Shown: in pieces, positions 1 through 7,069 of the stretch | Layout: each line of letters opens with the position of its first letter | How positions within the stretch are numbered: the stretch's first letter is position 1 | Assembly (NCBI GenBank): GCA_027457205.1 | Contig: DAIDTM010000426.1 | Coordinates: forward strand, 1 to 16,675 | Reading direction: 5' to 3' | From: Anaerolineae bacterium | Lineage (GTDB): Bacteria > Chloroflexota > Anaerolineae > UBA4142 | DNA: 16,675 nt | Position numbers and translations under genes: made by a program | Notes under the pieces: model-generated | Databases searched by the model: none | What the model was told of the DNA's origin: nothing | Seen by the model: the letters and a program-made list of their open reading frames with translations, nothing else

Positions 1-1502
1 ACCGAGAAAGCAGCGCCGCAACCGGGGCGCACCGCCGAATGCGCGCGTTCCACCGTCAATTCGATATCCTGCGGATAATGATTGCGACCGCGAATGATGA
101 TCAAGTCCTTGATACGTCCGGTGACGAAAAGTTCGCCCTCACGCACAAAACCCAGGTCGCCGGTGCGTAGAAATGTCTTGTCCAAGCCGGGCAAGCGCGC
201 GCGAAAGATTTCTTCCGTCTCGTCAGGTTTATCCCAATATCCCAGGGCGATGCTCGGACCCGAGATCCAAATCTCGCCGATCTGATCCGGCGCGCACGGC
301 GTCAGACCTTCAGGATCAACAATGACGATCTCTTGTTCCTTCGACAATTGTCCACAACCCACAAACGTTTCGCCGCCGTCGTCGCCTTCCGCCTTTTCAA
401 TCACGTGATTTCGTTCCAGCGCCGCTTTATCGAACGCGCGAAGAACTGGTGGGTGCGCTTTCACTCCGCCCGAAACGAACAGCGTCGCTTCGGCAAGACC
501 GTAGCAAGGGTAAAATGTTTGACGCTGAAAGCCCTGTGGTTCAAACGTCTGCGTGAACCGTTCGATAGTTTCCGGGCGAATCGGCTCAGCGCCGTTAAAA
601 GCGAGCGTCCAACTGCTCAGGTCGAGTGTCTCTCGCTGTTCAGGGGTAATCTTGCGGACGCAGAGATCGTAAGCGAAATTCGGTCCTCCGCTAACGGTAC
701 CTCCGTAGCGGGAAATAGCTTGCAACCATTGGAAGGGACGCTGCAAGAACGACACCGGCGACATCAAGACGCACCGGAGCCCGGTGTAAAGAGGTTGCAG
801 GATCCCTCCGATCAATCCCATGTCGTGGTAGGGAGGCAGCCAGATCACTGCAATGCTCTCAGGCGTTACCCCGAAGGCTTGCCTGGTGAGCTCAGAGTTG
901 TGCAGCAGGTTACCATGACTGACCATAACCCCGCGAGGCGTACGGGTGGAGCCGGAGGTATATTGGAGAAAAGCGACCGTGTCGCGAGTTACTTGGGGTT
1001 GTCGCCAGTCGTCCTCCAGTTTATCGCCGATGGCATCTGTCGCTAGCCACTTGAGCGCGCGGAGATCAGGCGCTTGATCGAACAGGAATTCAGCCGGAGA
1101 CAGGATCTCGTTTGTCGTGAGTACGATGGTCGCCTGCGCGTCCGCGACCATCGTCTGAAGACGCGGAAGGGTTCGGGTGAGTCGAGCCGGATCGGGGGGA
1201 TAGGCGGGAACGGCGATCACGTTGGCGTACAGGCAGCCGAAAAAGCCTGCGATGTACTCGAGACCGGGGGGATAGAGCAACAAAGCGCGTTCACCGGTGG
1301 ACTGTAGGTTTTGGAGCCGCGCGCCGATGGATCGCGCCTGCCGGTCTAGTTCCGCGCAGGTCAAGTATGTTTCCTCTCGATCGCCATCAATCAGAAAGGT
1401 ATAGATCGGCTGATCGGGTTGATGAAACGTTCTCCATCGGAGAAGTTCTATCAAGTTGGAAAAGTTGGAAGAAGATTCTGAGAGAGCAAGACCGGTGCCC
1501 AT
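1..1502 (-). CDS. Fatty acyl-AMP ligase (FAAL), 3' end outside window
   Basis: An adenylate-forming enzyme that would activate a fatty acid as acyl-AMP, usually for loading onto an acyl carrier protein of a polyketide, nonribosomal peptide or lipid pathway. The minus strand is open for 500 codons from the ATG at 1502 and leaves the window without a stop, so roughly the last 80 or more residues are missing. Visible adenylation motifs: YTSGSTRTPRGVMVSH (181-196), LPPYHDMGLIGG (222-233), FYPCYGLAEATLF (330-342), RTGDLGF (446-452) and GRIKDLIIIRGRNHYPQDIE (462-481). The HYPQDIE version of the last motif and the FVSGGV segment are typical of FAALs rather than CoA ligases. A GGGGAG ribosome site lies about 5 nt before the start. 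Whether a carrier protein or polyketide synthase module follows cannot be seen. The family call is firm; the product is unknown. Confidence 0.93.
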   Translation of the reverse strand, partial: MGTGLALSESSSNFSNLIELLRWRTFHQPDQPIYTFLIDGDREETYLTCAELDRQARSIGARLQNLQSTGERALLLYPPGLEYIAGFFGCLYANVIAVPAYPPDPARLTRTLPRLQTMVADAQATIVLTTNEILSPAEFLFDQAPDLRALKWLATDAIGDKLEDDWRQPQVTRDTVAFLQYTSGSTRTPRGVMVSHGNLLHNSELTRQAFGVTPESIAVIWLPPYHDMGLIGGILQPLYTGLRCVLMSPVSFLQRPFQWLQAISRYGGTVSGGPNFAYDLCVRKITPEQRETLDLSSWTLAFNGAEPIRPETIERFTQTFEPQGFQRQTFYPCYGLAEATLFVSGGVKAHPPVLRAFDKAALERNHVIEKAEGDDGGETFVGCGQLSKEQEIVIVDPEGLTPCAPDQIGEIWISGPSIALGYWDKPDETEEIFRARLPGLDKTFLRTGDLGFVREGELFVTGRIKDLIIIRGRNHYPQDIELTVERAHSAVRPGCGAAFS

Positions 1503-1570
1503 GTTTTCTCCCCAAGAAGTTGAAAACTAGCTGGCATTGCCCGGCGCGGCATATTCTAAAATTTCGCTAG

Positions 1571-1599
1571 AAAAGAATAGCCGCAGGTTTCCCTGCGGC
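1571..1599 (-). terminator. GAAA-capped hairpin with T-rich tail upstream of the FAAL gene
   Basis: On the minus strand, GCCGCAGG and CCTGCGGC (1599-1580) form an 8-bp perfect stem closed by a GAAA tetraloop, followed by CTATTCTTTTCTAG. It sits about 78 nt before the ligase start. Two weaker hairpins lie just 5' of it on the same strand (1653-1635 and 1626-1613). It may be a terminator for transcripts from upstream, or the last helix of a structured leader of the ligase mRNA. The T run is interrupted, so terminator strength is uncertain. Confidence 0.45.
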
Positions 1600-1754
1600 C
1601 GGTTACGCCATTGGCTCCCTCCAGCCCAAAGCGTCCACTTGGAACGTACGTGGCTAGAGATCAACGCATCCGCGGTTTAATCTGTTTTTTCTTCGTGGTC
1701 TTCGCGAGCTTGGTGAATAGATTTCTTTTCCTGTGATTGTTTATGCCCTGCGCT

Positions 1755-1793
1755 AAATAAAAACGCCTTTACGCGTTTTAGAACGCGAAGGCG
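1755..1793 (-). terminator. Probable intrinsic terminator
   Basis: On the minus strand, CGCCTT plus CGCGTT pair with AACGCG plus AAGGCG across a 4-nt loop and a 2-nt bulge (1793-1764), followed directly by TTTTTATTTA. This is a good rho-independent signal. No clear gene precedes it; the closest upstream minus-strand promoter is at 2161-2189. Confidence 0.6.
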
Positions 1794-2004
1794 CTCGACA
1801 CCTTCCGGTGATAGAATTGAAACGCCCATCATGGACGCTTGCAGAACGATGATGCCGCATGCCTGGACGTGGGGGTTAAGAACTTGATCGAATTGGTTGA
1901 GACGCAACCTCCGAGAACGCCATTGTTGGAGTGTTTGGCGAATCACCGGCTCGTCAATTTCGGGACCATTTGCTGAGACCGCATCCGACATGGTTTCTGG
2001 ATGC

Positions 2005-2041
2005 AATAGAAAAACCGCATGGTCAACATGAACTCATGCGG
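2005..2041 (-). terminator. Probable intrinsic terminator or attenuator
   Basis: On the minus strand, CCGCATG (2041-2035) pairs perfectly with CATGCGG (2021-2015) around a 13-nt loop, followed by TTTTTCTATT. It lies about 115 nt downstream of the predicted start of transcription from the promoter at 2161-2189. The two signals would define an RNA of about 145 nt. Confidence 0.5.
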
Positions 2042-2160
2042 CTTGGACGTGTCACCGTCTCAGCACACGAAATGAGAATTTGTGAACGGAAACGACCGTG
2101 GAAACCTTGTGGAGGCTGTGGACCTCGCCAAACGTTGGTCGCTCTCTATCCTCACGAGAT

Positions 2161-2189
2161 ATACTAGCACAATTGGTATACCGTGTCAA
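2161..2189 (-). promoter_or_regulatory. Sigma70-type promoter, minus strand
   Basis: TTGACA at 2189-2184, a 17-nt spacer and TAGTAT at 2166-2161. The -35 box is perfect and the spacing optimal. The spacer contains the palindrome GGTATACC, a possible operator. Transcription would start near 2154 and run into the region with no clear protein gene. Confidence 0.6.
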
Positions 2190-2306
2190 GACTAGCGAAG
2201 TCAGAAAACCAGGATTGTGCCGCATCTTAGCCCGATGGCTTGGGTTACGGCAACGGAATCGCCAAGATGGCAGATGTGCGGTACGATTCAACCCAGATTG
2301 CGATTC

Positions 2307-2549
2307 CTACGCACCAAGCGTCAATTCCTGAACGCGTTTTCGCAAACCATCCAAACCCGCGCCGAAAAGTTCTGGCGGATATTCCTTTTCGCAGTCGGCA
2401 CAGCGCACCGAAACGATATAACTCTCTTCAAGCGGCTCACTCTGGCTCCATTCATCACCGACATCTGCCGAGTCGAACGTTCGTCTGACCAGTTCGAACG
2501 ACTCGATTTCAAACTCCGTCCCGTGACACGCCTTGCAGCGTAGAATCAT
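2307..2549 (-). CDS. Small CxxC zinc-ribbon-like protein, 80 residues
   Basis: A small hypothetical protein with two CxxC pairs, CKAC near the N-terminus (residues 5-8) and CADC around residues 48-51. This is the pattern of a zinc ribbon, with an acidic segment between the pairs and a charged C-terminal helix. The start at 2549 (MILRCKAC) is chosen because a strong GGAGGA ribosome site precedes it by about 7 nt. A longer reading from 2597 would run through the inverted repeat. Its own promoter is predicted at 2643-2671, and the leader contains the 16-bp hairpin at 2565-2601. It stands alone, divergent from the GH15 gene. No function can be assigned. Confidence 0.75.
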   Translation of the reverse strand: MILRCKACHGTEFEIESFELVRRTFDSADVGDEWSQSEPLEESYIVSVRCADCEKEYPPELFGAGLDGLRKRVQELTLGA

Positions 2550-2564
2550 ATCGCTTTCCTCCTC

Positions 2565-2601
2565 CAAGGTGAGATGCGCCGCGCAGGCGCATCTCACCTT
2601 G
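2565..2601. repeat. 16-bp perfect inverted repeat with 5-nt loop
   Basis: The arm CAAGGTGAGATGCGCC (2565-2580) is followed by GCGCA and its exact reverse complement (2586-2601). In the plus direction it is followed by tttgattttt, so it could act as a terminator. In the minus direction it falls in the leader of the zinc-ribbon gene, immediately before that gene's ribosome site. It also abuts the plus-strand -35 box at 2603, so an operator role is possible. Confidence 0.85.
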
Positions 2602-2602
2602 T

Positions 2603-2631
2603 TTGATTTTTCGGCAAGAATATCGTAAGAT
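2603..2631 (+). promoter_or_regulatory. Predicted promoter of the GH15 gene
   Basis: TTGATT (2603-2608), 17-nt spacer, TAAGAT (2626-2631). It would give a leader of about 85 nt before the hydrolase start at 2725. It overlaps head-to-head with the minus-strand promoter at 2643-2671. Confidence 0.45.
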
Positions 2632-2642
2632 GCTCGTGCGCA

Positions 2643-2671
2643 ATTCTAGCCCAAACTGAATTCCGTGGCAA
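2643..2671 (-). promoter_or_regulatory. Predicted promoter of the zinc-ribbon gene
   Basis: On the minus strand, TTGCCA (2671-2666), 17-nt spacer and TAGAAT (2648-2643). Transcription would start near 2636 and the leader would contain the inverted repeat at 2565-2601. Confidence 0.45.
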
Positions 2672-2724
2672 TCCGGTTCGTCTGTGTTTTTTGGTGTTCA
2701 TCAATGTCCAATTGAGGTGTCTCT

Positions 2725-4791
2725 ATGCCCCGCGATCTTCCTCTCGGCAACGGAACGTTGCTGATCAATTTCGATAGCGCGTACCAACTGCGCGATCTCT
2801 ACTACCCACACGTCGGCAAGGAAAATCACTCCACCGGCGGACCGTTCCGCTTTGGCGTGTGGACCGAAAACAATTTTCGTTGGATCACGGACGACAAGTG
2901 GTCGCGCGCGCTCGATTATGAGCACGACACGCTCGTTACGCGCGTGACGCTCGCGCATCCCGATCTTGCGCTGCAGCTCGTCTGCAACGATGCGGTCGAC
3001 TTTCACGAGAATCTGTACCTGCGCCGCATCGACGTGACCAACAGCGCGCCACGCGCGCGCCAGGTGCGCCTGTTCTTCTCGCACGATTTTCACATTTCGG
3101 AAAACGAGGTCGGCGATACGGCGTACTACGAACCGCAACGCCGCGCGGTATTCCATTACAAGGGACCACGCTGGTTTCTCATCTGCGGACAGCGCGCCGG
3201 CGCAGAGTGCCAGGTCGACCAGTGGGCGACTGGACTGAAAGAGATCGATGGGCGCGAGGGCACGTGGCGCGACGCCGAAGATGGCGTCCTGAGCGGCAAT
3301 CCGATCGCGCAAGGATCGGTCGATTCGACGATCGCGCTACACGTCGATTTGAACGCCGGCGAAACGAAAACCCTGTACTACTGGATTTGCGTCGGTACGG
3401 ATTTTCAAACGGTGACGCGTATCAATCGGATCGTCCGGGAGCGCGGAGCGCAAGAGTTCATCGACCGTACCGCGGCGTATTGGCGTCTGTGGGTGAACAA
3501 GGAAGAGTACGATTTCGACGACCTGCCGCACGACATCGTGCACGATTTCAAGCAATCGCTCCTGGTGATGCGGACGCAGATCGACAACGGCGGCGCGATC
3601 ATCGCCGCGAATGATACGGACATTACGAGTCTCGTCCGCGATACGTATTCGTACATGTGGCCCCGTGACGGCGCGCTCGTCGCGCACGCGCTCGACCTTG
3701 CCGACCAGCCCGGTCTGGCGCAGCGTTTTTTCAATTTCTGCGCGAGCGTCATTACCGAGGAAGGATACTTTCTCCACAAATACAACCCCGATGGCTCACT
3801 CGCGAGTTCATGGCATCCATGGTACGAGAATGGCGAGAAGGAATTGCCGATACAGGAAGACGAGACGGGCTTGGTGCTGTGGGCGCTGTGGGAGCATTTC
3901 GACAAATTCCGCGATGTGGAATTCATCAAGCCGTTGTATCGCACGCTCATCACGCGCGCGGCAGATTGGATGGCGAATTATCGCGATCCGCAGACCGGTC
4001 TGCCGCTGCCGAGTTGGGACTTGTGGGAAGAGCGCCGTGGCGTGCACGCGTTCACCATCGCGGCGGTGTGGGCGGGCTTGAACGGCGCGGCGAATTTCGC
4101 CGATGCGTTCGGCGAGAACGATTGCACAGATCGATGGCGCAGCGCGGCGGACGCGGTGAAAGCCGCGTGCGACAAGTACCTGTGGCAGCCGAACGCGAAT
4201 CGATTTGTGCGGCGGCTCAGCCAGCGCGCCGCGGGCGGTTACGATGTCGATTGGACGATTGACTCGGCGGTGTACGCGCTGTTTCAGTTCGGGATGTATC
4301 CGCCCGATGATCCGCACATTGTCGCGACGATGCAGAATCTGCGCGATCGGCTTTGGGTCAAGTCGAATGTGGGTGGGATGGCGCGGTACGAAAACGATTA
4401 CTATCATCAGGTCAGCCAGGACATTGCGAATGTGCCGGGCAATCCATGGTTCATCTGCACTCTCTGGCTCGCGGCGTGGCACATTGCCAAAGCGAAAAAC
4501 GCAGACGAACTCAAGCCCGCGCTCGACATCTTCCATTGGGTCGCGGCGCATTCGCTTGCCAGCGGCGTGCTGGCGGAGCAAGTGAATCCCTATACCGACG
4601 CGCCGCTCAGTGTGTCGCCGCTGACGTGGAGCCATGCCGCGCTCGTGACGACCGTGCTCGAGTACCTCGACAAGCGTTCCGAAATGGATTTGTGTCCAAC
4701 GTGCGGCAACCCGCGCTATTCGCGCGAGCTGGGCAAGCTGCGCGACGAGCACACGCATCACCATCATTTCCAGCACGACGCGCACGATTGA
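2725..4791 (+). CDS. Glycoside hydrolase family 15 (glucoamylase or trehalase type)
   Basis: A 688-residue hydrolase of the GH15 family, expected to release glucose from alpha-glucans or cleave trehalose by inversion. Residues about 1-270 are the beta-sandwich N-terminal domain and about 280-650 the (alpha/alpha)6 barrel. Visible landmarks are MWPRDG (around 311-316), SWDLWEER (430-437, with the general acid expected at Glu435 or Glu436) and LAEQVNP (Glu618, the likely general base). No signal peptide is seen, so it is probably cytoplasmic and may act on glycogen or trehalose. The start is supported by GAGGTG about 6 nt upstream. The tail after the barrel is odd: LCPTCGNPRYSRELGKLRDE followed by a run of histidines, which looks metal-binding. 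Substrate cannot be decided from sequence alone. Confidence 0.92.
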   Translation: MPRDLPLGNGTLLINFDSAYQLRDLYYPHVGKENHSTGGPFRFGVWTENNFRWITDDKWSRALDYEHDTLVTRVTLAHPDLALQLVCNDAVDFHENLYLRRIDVTNSAPRARQVRLFFSHDFHISENEVGDTAYYEPQRRAVFHYKGPRWFLICGQRAGAECQVDQWATGLKEIDGREGTWRDAEDGVLSGNPIAQGSVDSTIALHVDLNAGETKTLYYWICVGTDFQTVTRINRIVRERGAQEFIDRTAAYWRLWVNKEEYDFDDLPHDIVHDFKQSLLVMRTQIDNGGAIIAANDTDITSLVRDTYSYMWPRDGALVAHALDLADQPGLAQRFFNFCASVITEEGYFLHKYNPDGSLASSWHPWYENGEKELPIQEDETGLVLWALWEHFDKFRDVEFIKPLYRTLITRAADWMANYRDPQTGLPLPSWDLWEERRGVHAFTIAAVWAGLNGAANFADAFGENDCTDRWRSAADAVKAACDKYLWQPNANRFVRRLSQRAAGGYDVDWTIDSAVYALFQFGMYPPDDPHIVATMQNLRDRLWVKSNVGGMARYENDYYHQVSQDIANVPGNPWFICTLWLAAWHIAKAKNADELKPALDIFHWVAAHSLASGVLAEQVNPYTDAPLSVSPLTWSHAALVTTVLEYLDKRSEMDLCPTCGNPRYSRELGKLRDEHTHHHHFQHDAHD

Positions 4792-4819
4792 AAGCGTTTG
4801 CACGCGAAAGGAGGCGCAG

Positions 4820-5464
4820 ATGTCAACTCGACTAGCGCTGATCGTCGTTTTGAGCATCGTGTTCGTCACCGGATGCAGCTTGGTCGCGTCGCCAACGCCT
4901 GTTCCGTCACCGGTGCCTCACATCACCCTCCCGCCTGCTCCAACGATGCAGGCAACCGACACGCCGCCGCCCACTGCCACCGCGACGCTGGTACTCTCGC
5001 CAGTGCCGACAGTCAAGGCGGTACCTTCGCGGACGACGACGCTTGCGCCGGGGACGATGCGCGTCAAACTTTTTTTCGTCGCGCTGAACGATAACGGTGC
5101 ATCCGGCAAAAAGATCGGCTGCAACGACAGCCTCGTCGCGGTCGACCGCGCGATTCCGGCGACAAACGCGCCGTTGACCGCAGCGCTCCGAGTATTATTT
5201 TCGCTGACCGACAAGACCTATGGACAGTCGGGATTGTACAACGCGCTGTATCAATCGAAATTGAAAATCGACAGCATATCGATTGTGAACGGCAAGGCGA
5301 CCATTGCTTTATCGGGATCGCTGGTGCTGAACGGCATTTGCGATAATCCGCGCGTGCAGGCGCAGCTCGAACAGATCGCGCTGCAATTCTCTACTGTGAG
5401 AACAGTCGCCGTGTCGCTGAATGGTATTCCGTTAAATCAGGCGCTGTCGGAAAAAGGTGGTTAG
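4820..5464 (+). CDS. GerMN-domain lipoprotein
   Basis: A 214-residue exported lipoprotein. Residues 1-18 form a signal peptide ending in the lipobox VTGC, giving lipidated Cys19. Residues about 23-75 are a Pro/Thr-rich linker, the usual spacer between a membrane anchor and an outside domain. Residues about 80-208 match the GerMN fold (MRVKLFFVAL... and LTAALRVLFSL... are characteristic). GerMN domains occur in spore germination proteins but are also common in non-sporulating bacteria, so the name does not imply sporulation. A strong AAAGGAGG ribosome site precedes the start at 4820. It follows the hydrolase by 28 nt and precedes the aldolase by 9 nt, so the three are probably co-transcribed. 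Confidence 0.85.
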   Translation: MSTRLALIVVLSIVFVTGCSLVASPTPVPSPVPHITLPPAPTMQATDTPPPTATATLVLSPVPTVKAVPSRTTTLAPGTMRVKLFFVALNDNGASGKKIGCNDSLVAVDRAIPATNAPLTAALRVLFSLTDKTYGQSGLYNALYQSKLKIDSISIVNGKATIALSGSLVLNGICDNPRVQAQLEQIALQFSTVRTVAVSLNGIPLNQALSEKGG

Positions 5465-5473
5465 GAGCATGGA

Positions 5474-6130
5474 ATGCCCCGTCTGATGCCGCTCGAACTC
5501 GTTCACAAGGTCGATCATCTGTTGCTAGAGCCGCAGCTCTCGCGGCAAGAGATCGAAGCCGGTTGCCAGAGTGCGATCGGTCTGGATTGTTACGCCGTCG
5601 TCGTCAAACCGCATTATATCGAGTTGGCGCGCAAGGTGTTGAAGGACACGCGTGTCAAAGTCATTTCGGTCGTCGGCTTTCCGCACGGCGGCGCGACGAC
5701 GGCGACCAAGATGTTCGAGACGCAGGATGTTTTGCAGCGTGGCGCGGATGAGGTCGAGATGGTCATCAACCTTGGCGCGCTGCGCGATGGCGAAGACTTG
5801 GTCGTCAAGAATGACATTTTGTCTGTCGTGCGCGTCGCGCGCGGGCATCCGATCACGGTGATTTTGGAAACATGCTATTTGACCGATGAGGAAAAGGCGC
5901 GGGCGTGCAAGATTGCTGAAGTAGCGGGCGCGGAATACGTCAAGACCGCGACGGATTTTTGCGGGGAAGGCGTTTCGGTTGCCGACGTGCGGTTACTGCG
6001 CGCCACCAGTTCCAATTTGAAATTGAAAGCCGCGGGCGGCATCGCCACGCGCCAAGCCGCGCGCGAAATGATCGAGGCAGGCGCGGCGCGGATCGCGACG
6101 CGGTGTACGGAAAAGATAGCGGACGAATAA
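5474..6130 (+). CDS. deoC: DeoC-like deoxyribose-phosphate aldolase
   Basis: A 218-residue class I aldolase expected to split 2-deoxyribose 5-phosphate into glyceraldehyde 3-phosphate and acetaldehyde in deoxynucleoside breakdown. The Schiff-base lysine is Lys157 (EYVKTATDF) and the second active-site lysine Lys185 (KAAGGI). Several positions differ from the usual pattern. Glu95 sits where the proton-relay Asp (D102 in E. coli) is expected, the G after TAT/TST is Asp, and the C-terminal phosphate-binding G(T/S)S motif reads IATRCTEKI (207-215). So either the substrate phosphate is held differently or the true substrate differs. TTAGGAG overlapping the previous stop is the ribosome site; the earlier ATG at 5469 is out of frame. 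Confidence 0.85.
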   Translation: MPRLMPLELVHKVDHLLLEPQLSRQEIEAGCQSAIGLDCYAVVVKPHYIELARKVLKDTRVKVISVVGFPHGGATTATKMFETQDVLQRGADEVEMVINLGALRDGEDLVVKNDILSVVRVARGHPITVILETCYLTDEEKARACKIAEVAGAEYVKTATDFCGEGVSVADVRLLRATSSNLKLKAAGGIATRQAAREMIEAGAARIATRCTEKIADE

Positions 6131-6166
6131 TTCTCTCTGCCAGCCGGTCGCGCCCGCGCGTTCTCT

Positions 6167-6195
6167 TTGCATTTTCTCTCAACTTCTGCTATCCT
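6167..6195 (+). promoter_or_regulatory. Promoter of a probably leaderless methyltransferase mRNA
   Basis: TTGCAT (6167-6172), 17-nt spacer, TATCCT (6190-6195). The GTG start at 6203 lies only 7 nt after the -10 box, where transcription itself should begin, and no ribosome site is present. Confidence 0.5.
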
Positions 6196-6202
6196 ACGCG
6201 CC

Positions 6203-6964
6203 GTGAGCATCGAGGACAAAGCGATTCATCTCGGACATCCATCGTACGTTTGGCGCTTTGGACAGGATCGGCGGCTGGATTTGATACGCCGGTATGTGCG
6301 TTTCGACAACGCGCGCATCCTCGATATCGGCTGCGGCATCGGCACCTACGTCGAAAAATTTCGTGCGCTCGGTGCGCACGCGTTTGGCGTCGATGTCGAT
6401 ACGGAGAAGCTCGCGGAGGCGCACCGCGCCAAGCGATTGCAGTTGCTCGCCACCTCAGTTTCCGAAGCGCTCCCTTTCCCTGACAACTATTTCGACGTCG
6501 TCGTGCTGCACGAAGTGATCGAGCACGTCGCGGACGATTACCAGACGATCCGCGAGGCGTGCCGCGTGACGCATCGCAACGGGCGCGTGATCGTCTTTGC
6601 GCCGAACCGCCTCTACCCGTTCGAGACTCACGGTGCGTTCTTCGGCAAACGGTACGTCTTCGGCAACATTCCCCTGATCGGCTGGCTGCCCGATTCGCTC
6701 CGCAACAAATTCGCGCCGCATGTTCGCGCCTACCGCGCGCGCGACATCCGCGCGCTGTTCGCGCAAGTGGACGGCACGATGCTGACACACACGCAAATCT
6801 ATCCCGGCTACGACAAGATCGCGCGGCGCAGCGCGTTGTTGGCGCGTGTTTTTCGTAGCGTCACCTATTTTCTGGAAGCGACGCCGCTGCGCGCATTTGG
6901 GTTATCGCATTTCGCGGTGTGGAAGAAAGGAACGCGGCAGTCGTCAGTAGCCAGTCGTCAGTAG
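6203..6964 (+). CDS. Class I SAM-dependent methyltransferase
   Basis: A 253-residue methyltransferase of the Methyltransf_11 type. Motif I is ARILDIGCGIGTYVEKF (residues 37-53), the acidic residue closing the next strand is in FGVDVD (61-66), and the LPFPDNYFDVVVLHEVIEHV block carries motifs III and IV. The substrate cannot be told. The start is placed at GTG 6203 because the conserved part begins just after it and a promoter ends 7 nt upstream. A longer reading from TTG 6167 would begin inside that promoter. The last codons read through a tandem 13-nt direct repeat (6938-6964), so the C-terminal tail is probably a late extension. A terminator follows immediately. Confidence 0.85.
   Translation: MSIEDKAIHLGHPSYVWRFGQDRRLDLIRRYVRFDNARILDIGCGIGTYVEKFRALGAHAFGVDVDTEKLAEAHRAKRLQLLATSVSEALPFPDNYFDVVVLHEVIEHVADDYQTIREACRVTHRNGRVIVFAPNRLYPFETHGAFFGKRYVFGNIPLIGWLPDSLRNKFAPHVRAYRARDIRALFAQVDGTMLTHTQIYPGYDKIARRSALLARVFRSVTYFLEATPLRAFGLSHFAVWKKGTRQSSVASRQ
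6938..6964 (+). repeat. Tandem direct repeat of 13 nt
   Basis: CAGTCGTCAGTAG occurs twice (6938-6950 and 6952-6964), one base apart. The copies encode the last residues and stop of the methyltransferase. The word resembles the AGT-rich words in the quasi-palindromes at 10446-10524. Confidence 0.85.
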
Positions 6965-6994
6965 GGAGCGTTCGCCGCAACGCTCTCTCTTTTT
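6964..6994 (+). terminator. Intrinsic terminator of the methyltransferase gene
   Basis: GAGCGTT (6966-6972) pairs with AACGCTC (6979-6985), extended by a G-T and a G-C pair, followed by TCTTTTT. It starts at the last base of the stop codon and separates this transcript from the nuclease gene. Confidence 0.75.
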
Positions 6995-7020
6995 GAGTAG
7001 CAATTTTGTTCGGATTCGGG

Positions 7021-7026
7021 TATAAT
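7021..7026 (+). promoter_or_regulatory. -10 box (TATAAT) of the nuclease-gyrA unit
   Basis: A perfect TATAAT lies 43 nt before the start codon at 7070. The -35 region is weak: TTGAGT at 6993 is 22 nt away, too far for a normal pair. The leader contains a good GAGGAG ribosome site. Confidence 0.5.
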
Positions 7027-7069
7027 AACGAGCGAAATACTTGGCGAATCTCAATGAGGAGAAACAACC

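Larger units (their letters stand above)
1503..2306. other. Region without a convincing protein gene; regulatory or RNA signals
   Basis: About 800 bp between the ligase gene and the small zinc-ribbon gene. Every open frame here is short, overlaps others, or is interrupted by a terminator-like hairpin. What can be seen is a minus-strand promoter (2161-2189), two minus-strand hairpins followed by T runs (2005-2041 and 1755-1793) and a GAAA-capped hairpin near the ligase gene (1580-1599). A 109-residue minus frame (1677-2006) starts at TTG, or ATG at 1991, and matches nothing I recognise. The region may encode a small RNA or a leader, or be decayed sequence. Confidence 0.5.

Noticed and set aside
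333..1046. 237-residue plus-strand open frame
   Set aside because: It is antisense to the fatty acyl-AMP ligase, whose motifs are unmistakable.
1580..1680. Cyclic di-GMP or cobalamin riboswitch
   Set aside because: A GAAA-capped helix and GGACGC-like words are present, but helix order and conserved core do not match either class.
1677..2006. 109-residue minus-strand open frame
   Set aside because: It has a TTG start, no ribosome site, no recognisable family, and a strong terminator-like hairpin inside it. The C-terminal part is composed of simple charged words.
3808..4869. 353-residue minus-strand open frame
   Set aside because: Antisense shadow of the GH15 gene, Arg/His/Ala-rich with no domain.
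4820..5464. Evidence that the organism forms spores
   Set aside because: GerMN domains occur in many non-sporulating bacteria; no other spore gene is in the window.
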